A DNA stretch of 10,031 bases from Gammaproteobacteria bacterium (GTDB taxonomy: Bacteria > Pseudomonadota > Gammaproteobacteria > DSM-16500): assembly GCA_004322325.1 (NCBI GenBank), contig SCTP01000130.1, forward strand, positions 1 through 10,031. The letters are read 5' to 3'. Below the pieces are notes generated by a model that worked only from the letters and a program-made list of their open reading frames with translations, did not search any database and was not told where the DNA came from. Of this stretch, positions 8,167-10,031 are shown one piece after another. Each line of letters starts with the position of its first letter. Positions within the stretch are counted from its first letter, which is position 1. Both the position numbers and the translations under genes were made by a program.

Positions 8167-8214
8167 CACTAAAACAATGTCTTGGGTAACAATTGTTCAA
8201 TAACCAGGATGAGG

Positions 8215-9471
8215 CTACATGTGTTTAACCATTTCTTTACCAAATCCCGAACAACTGACTTCCTTGGCATCACTCATCAAGCGCGCGAAGTCATAAGTGA
8301 CTGTTTTTACTGCAATTGCTCCTTCCATGCCTTTGACAATTAAATCAGCTGCTTCATTCCAGCCCATGTGGCGCAGCATCATTTCCGCCGACAGGATCAG
8401 AGAGCCAGGGTTCACTTTATCCTGCCCTGCGTACTTAGGCGCCGTACCGTGGGTGGCTTCGAACAAGGCTACCCCATCGCCGATATTCGCCCCTGGCGCA
8501 ATACCAATGCCGCCGACTTGGGCCGCCAAGGCGTCGGAGATATAATCGCCATTGAGGTTTAAGGTGGCGATCACACTATAATCAGCAGGGCGCAGCAGGA
8601 TTTGCTGTAAGAAAGCATCGGCGATGACGTCCTTAATAATGATATCTTTGCCCGTGTGAGGGTTCTTGAAGACATGCCAGGGGCCACCATCTAACGGTTT
8701 TGCGCCAAATTGAGTACGAGCCACGTCGTAGCCCCAATCACGGAAGGCGCCTTCCGTATACTTCATGATGTTACCTTTATGCACGAGCGTGACAGAATCT
8801 CGTTGATGATCGATAGCGTATTGGATAGCGCTTTTCACTAGGCGCGAGGTGCCGGGTTGAGAGACAGGTTTAACGCCAATGCCACAGTGCTCAGGGAAAC
8901 GAATTTTCTTCACCTTCATATCATTTTGCAAAAAGTGAATGACTTTTTGTGCTTCTGGGGTATCAGCAGCCCATTCAATGCCAGCGTAAATATCTTCGGA
9001 GTTTTCGCGAAAAATAACCATGTTAGTATGCCATGGCTCTTTCAACGGACTGGGTACGCCTTTGAAATAGCGCACGGGGCGTAAGCAGATATAGAGATCA
9101 AGATCTTGTCGTAGTGCAACGTTGAGTGATCGGATACCACCGCCGACAGGCGTGGTTAATGGACCTTTAATCGCCACAGCAAATTCGCGCATGATATCGA
9201 TTGTTTCTTGCGGCAGCCATACATCTTTGCCATAAACTTTTGTTGCTTTCTCACCGGCATAAATTTCCATCCACTGAATATGCCGCTGATTGCCGTAAGC
9301 TTTTTCGACGGCTGCATCGACGACATATTTCATCACAGGGGTAATATCAACGCCGATACCATCGCCTTCGATGTAAGGGATGATGGGGTTGTCGGGTGTG
9401 TTTAGGCTAAAATCGTGATTGACGGTGATTTTTTTACCATCAGTTGGGATGGTGACGTGCTGGTAAGCCAT
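8215..9471 (-). CDS. icd: NADP-dependent isocitrate dehydrogenase
   Basis: A 418-residue TCA-cycle enzyme that oxidises and decarboxylates isocitrate to 2-oxoglutarate with NADP, closely resembling E. coli Icd. Substrate-binding [13 protein letters not shown] (110-122) contains Ser115, the counterpart of E. coli Ser113 that AceK phosphorylates. Arg and Tyr contacts lie in [10 protein letters not shown] and [11 protein letters not shown]. Catalytic Lys232 is in [15 protein letters not shown]. The metal ligands Asp309 and Asp313 are in [17 protein letters not shown] specificity is shown by the HGTAPKYAG loop (His341, Lys346, Tyr347). AAGGAG lies 7 nt before the ATG. It is divergent from the response-regulator gene across 148 bp, in which no convincing promoter could be picked for either side. 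icd next to clpS recalls the Pseudomonas order, where cspD lies between them; no cspD is seen here. Confidence 0.97.
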   Translation of the reverse strand: MAYQHVTIPTDGKKITVNHDFSLNTPDNPIIPYIEGDGIGVDITPVMKYVVDAAVEKAYGNQRHIQWMEIYAGEKATKVYGKDVWLPQETIDIMREFAVAIKGPLTTPVGGGIRSLNVALRQDLDLYICLRPVRYFKGVPSPLKEPWHTNMVIFRENSEDIYAGIEWAADTPEAQKVIHFLQNDMKVKKIRFPEHCGIGVKPVSQPGTSRLVKSAIQYAIDHQRDSVTLVHKGNIMKYTEGAFRDWGYDVARTQFGAKPLDGGPWHVFKNPHTGKDIIIKDVIADAFLQQILLRPADYSVIATLNLNGDYISDALAAQVGGIGIAPGANIGDGVALFEATHGTAPKYAGQDKVNPGSLILSAEMMLRHMGWNEAADLIVKGMEGAIAVKTVTYDFARLMSDAKEVSCSGFGKEMVKHM

Positions 9472-9619
9472 GGGGATGCTCCTTTTTTATTTTCCGTGAA
9501 AATGATGGAGCACATGGTAAGGTGATTTGTATCTTATTATCAAGTAGCTTTTTGGCGAGGTATTCATTAAAATCGCGATCCAATAATAATTTTTTGGAAT
9601 TTATTTTTGGAGAGGGAGT

Positions 9620-10031
9620 ATGCGTACATTGCCAGTTTTTTATTATCCTTCCACGATTACTTGGGTAGATGATGATAAATTATTTCTTAATGCTGTTTTA
9701 GAAACATTTCAGTCCGATTATTTCATCCAAACCTTCCGCCACCCGCAAGCTTGTCTCGATTTTTTCCTCAGTTATGAACCACCTCTGTCACAGCACAGCT
9801 TTCTACGAGGACGCATTGAAAGCGAAGATTATGATTGTGTGGATCATCTTCCAGTTGATTTTAACGTTACTACGCTTCAGGAACTGCATCAACAACCTGA
9901 ACGCCTGCATGAGGTGAGCGTGCTGATTGTTGACTATAGCATGCCGGAAATCAATGGCATTGAATTATGCCGCCAATTAAGCCGATTACCAATGAAAAAA
10001 ATTCTGCTTACAGGTGAGGCGGATCATTATG
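9620..10031 (+). CDS. Atypical response-regulator receiver protein, LqsR-like (cut by window edge)
   Basis: The first 137 codons of a signalling protein; the gene continues past the window. TITWVDDDKLFL (12-23) is the first receiver strand with the acidic Mg-binding cluster Asp17-19. VSVLIVDYSMPEINGIELC (99-117) carries the likely phosphoacceptor Asp105, and KKILLTGEAD (126-135) the conserved Thr131. In a normal receiver the phosphoacceptor is near residue 50-58. Here about 47 extra residues (52-98) lie between the second helix and the third strand. From memory, Legionella LqsR has its phosphoacceptor at Asp108, so the layout matches the Lqs quorum-sensing regulator group. The N-terminal stretch MRTLPVFYYPST precedes the fold. 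The ATG has GGAGAGGGAG directly upstream. The output domain and the partner kinase cannot be seen. Confidence 0.85.
   Translation, partial: MRTLPVFYYPSTITWVDDDKLFLNAVLETFQSDYFIQTFRHPQACLDFFLSYEPPLSQHSFLRGRIESEDYDCVDHLPVDFNVTTLQELHQQPERLHEVSVLIVDYSMPEINGIELCRQLSRLPMKKILLTGEADHY

Noticed and set aside
9472..9619. Short inverted repeats in the icd/regulator spacer (ATTTTC/GAAAAT, TCCAA/TTGGA, ATCGCGAT)
   Set aside because: The arms are 4-6 bp, the sequence is AT-rich and no promoter pairing fits them. They are not distinguishable from chance.

Overview
The window is a chromosomal segment of a gammaproteobacterium. It is built on the ancient block rarA-lolA-ftsK / trxB-...-infA / clpA-clpS-...-icd. 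From memory, Pseudomonas keeps the whole of this order (icd-cspD-clpS-clpA-infA-ate-aat-trxB-ftsK-lolA-rarA), and E. coli keeps most of it. Three things suggest a host-associated member of the Legionellales (Coxiella/Legionella/Aquicella/Berkiella-like): a compact FtsK of about 760 residues, an ankyrin-repeat gene dropped into the block, and a response regulator whose layout resembles Legionella LqsR. That placement is an inference, not a direct reading.

Layout. Positions 1-3241, minus strand, carry a tight operon: ftsK (chromosome translocase), lolA (periplasmic lipoprotein carrier) and rarA (recombination factor, cut by the left window edge). A 75-bp divergent intergenic region separates it from trxB (thioredoxin reductase), which is followed closely by infA (translation initiation factor IF-1, with a short C-terminal tail). 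A 10-bp-arm palindrome lies just after infA. An AT-rich gene for a five-repeat ankyrin protein (4713-5423, plus) comes next and runs 41 bp into the 3' end of the convergent clpA. clpA and its adaptor clpS (5383-8028, minus) encode the ClpAP unfoldase and the N-degron adaptor. A 186-bp spacer rich in inverted repeats separates clpS from icd (NADP isocitrate dehydrogenase, 8215-9471, minus). At the right edge, divergent from icd, is the 5' part of an atypical receiver-domain protein (9620 to the window end).

How the genes relate. Most are housekeeping genes: envelope biogenesis, chromosome segregation, redox, translation, proteolysis and the TCA cycle. Two depart from this. The ankyrin protein is a plausible host-interaction protein, and the LqsR-like regulator is a plausible signalling protein. 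The N-degron-producing transferases (aat, ate) and cspD, which occupy this block in relatives, are absent from it here, although the ClpS adaptor is intact.

No rRNA, tRNA, CRISPR array, insertion sequence or transposase was seen. No gene-free stretch exceeds 300 bases. The longest is 8029-8214 (186 bp), followed by 9472-9619 and 4571-4712.
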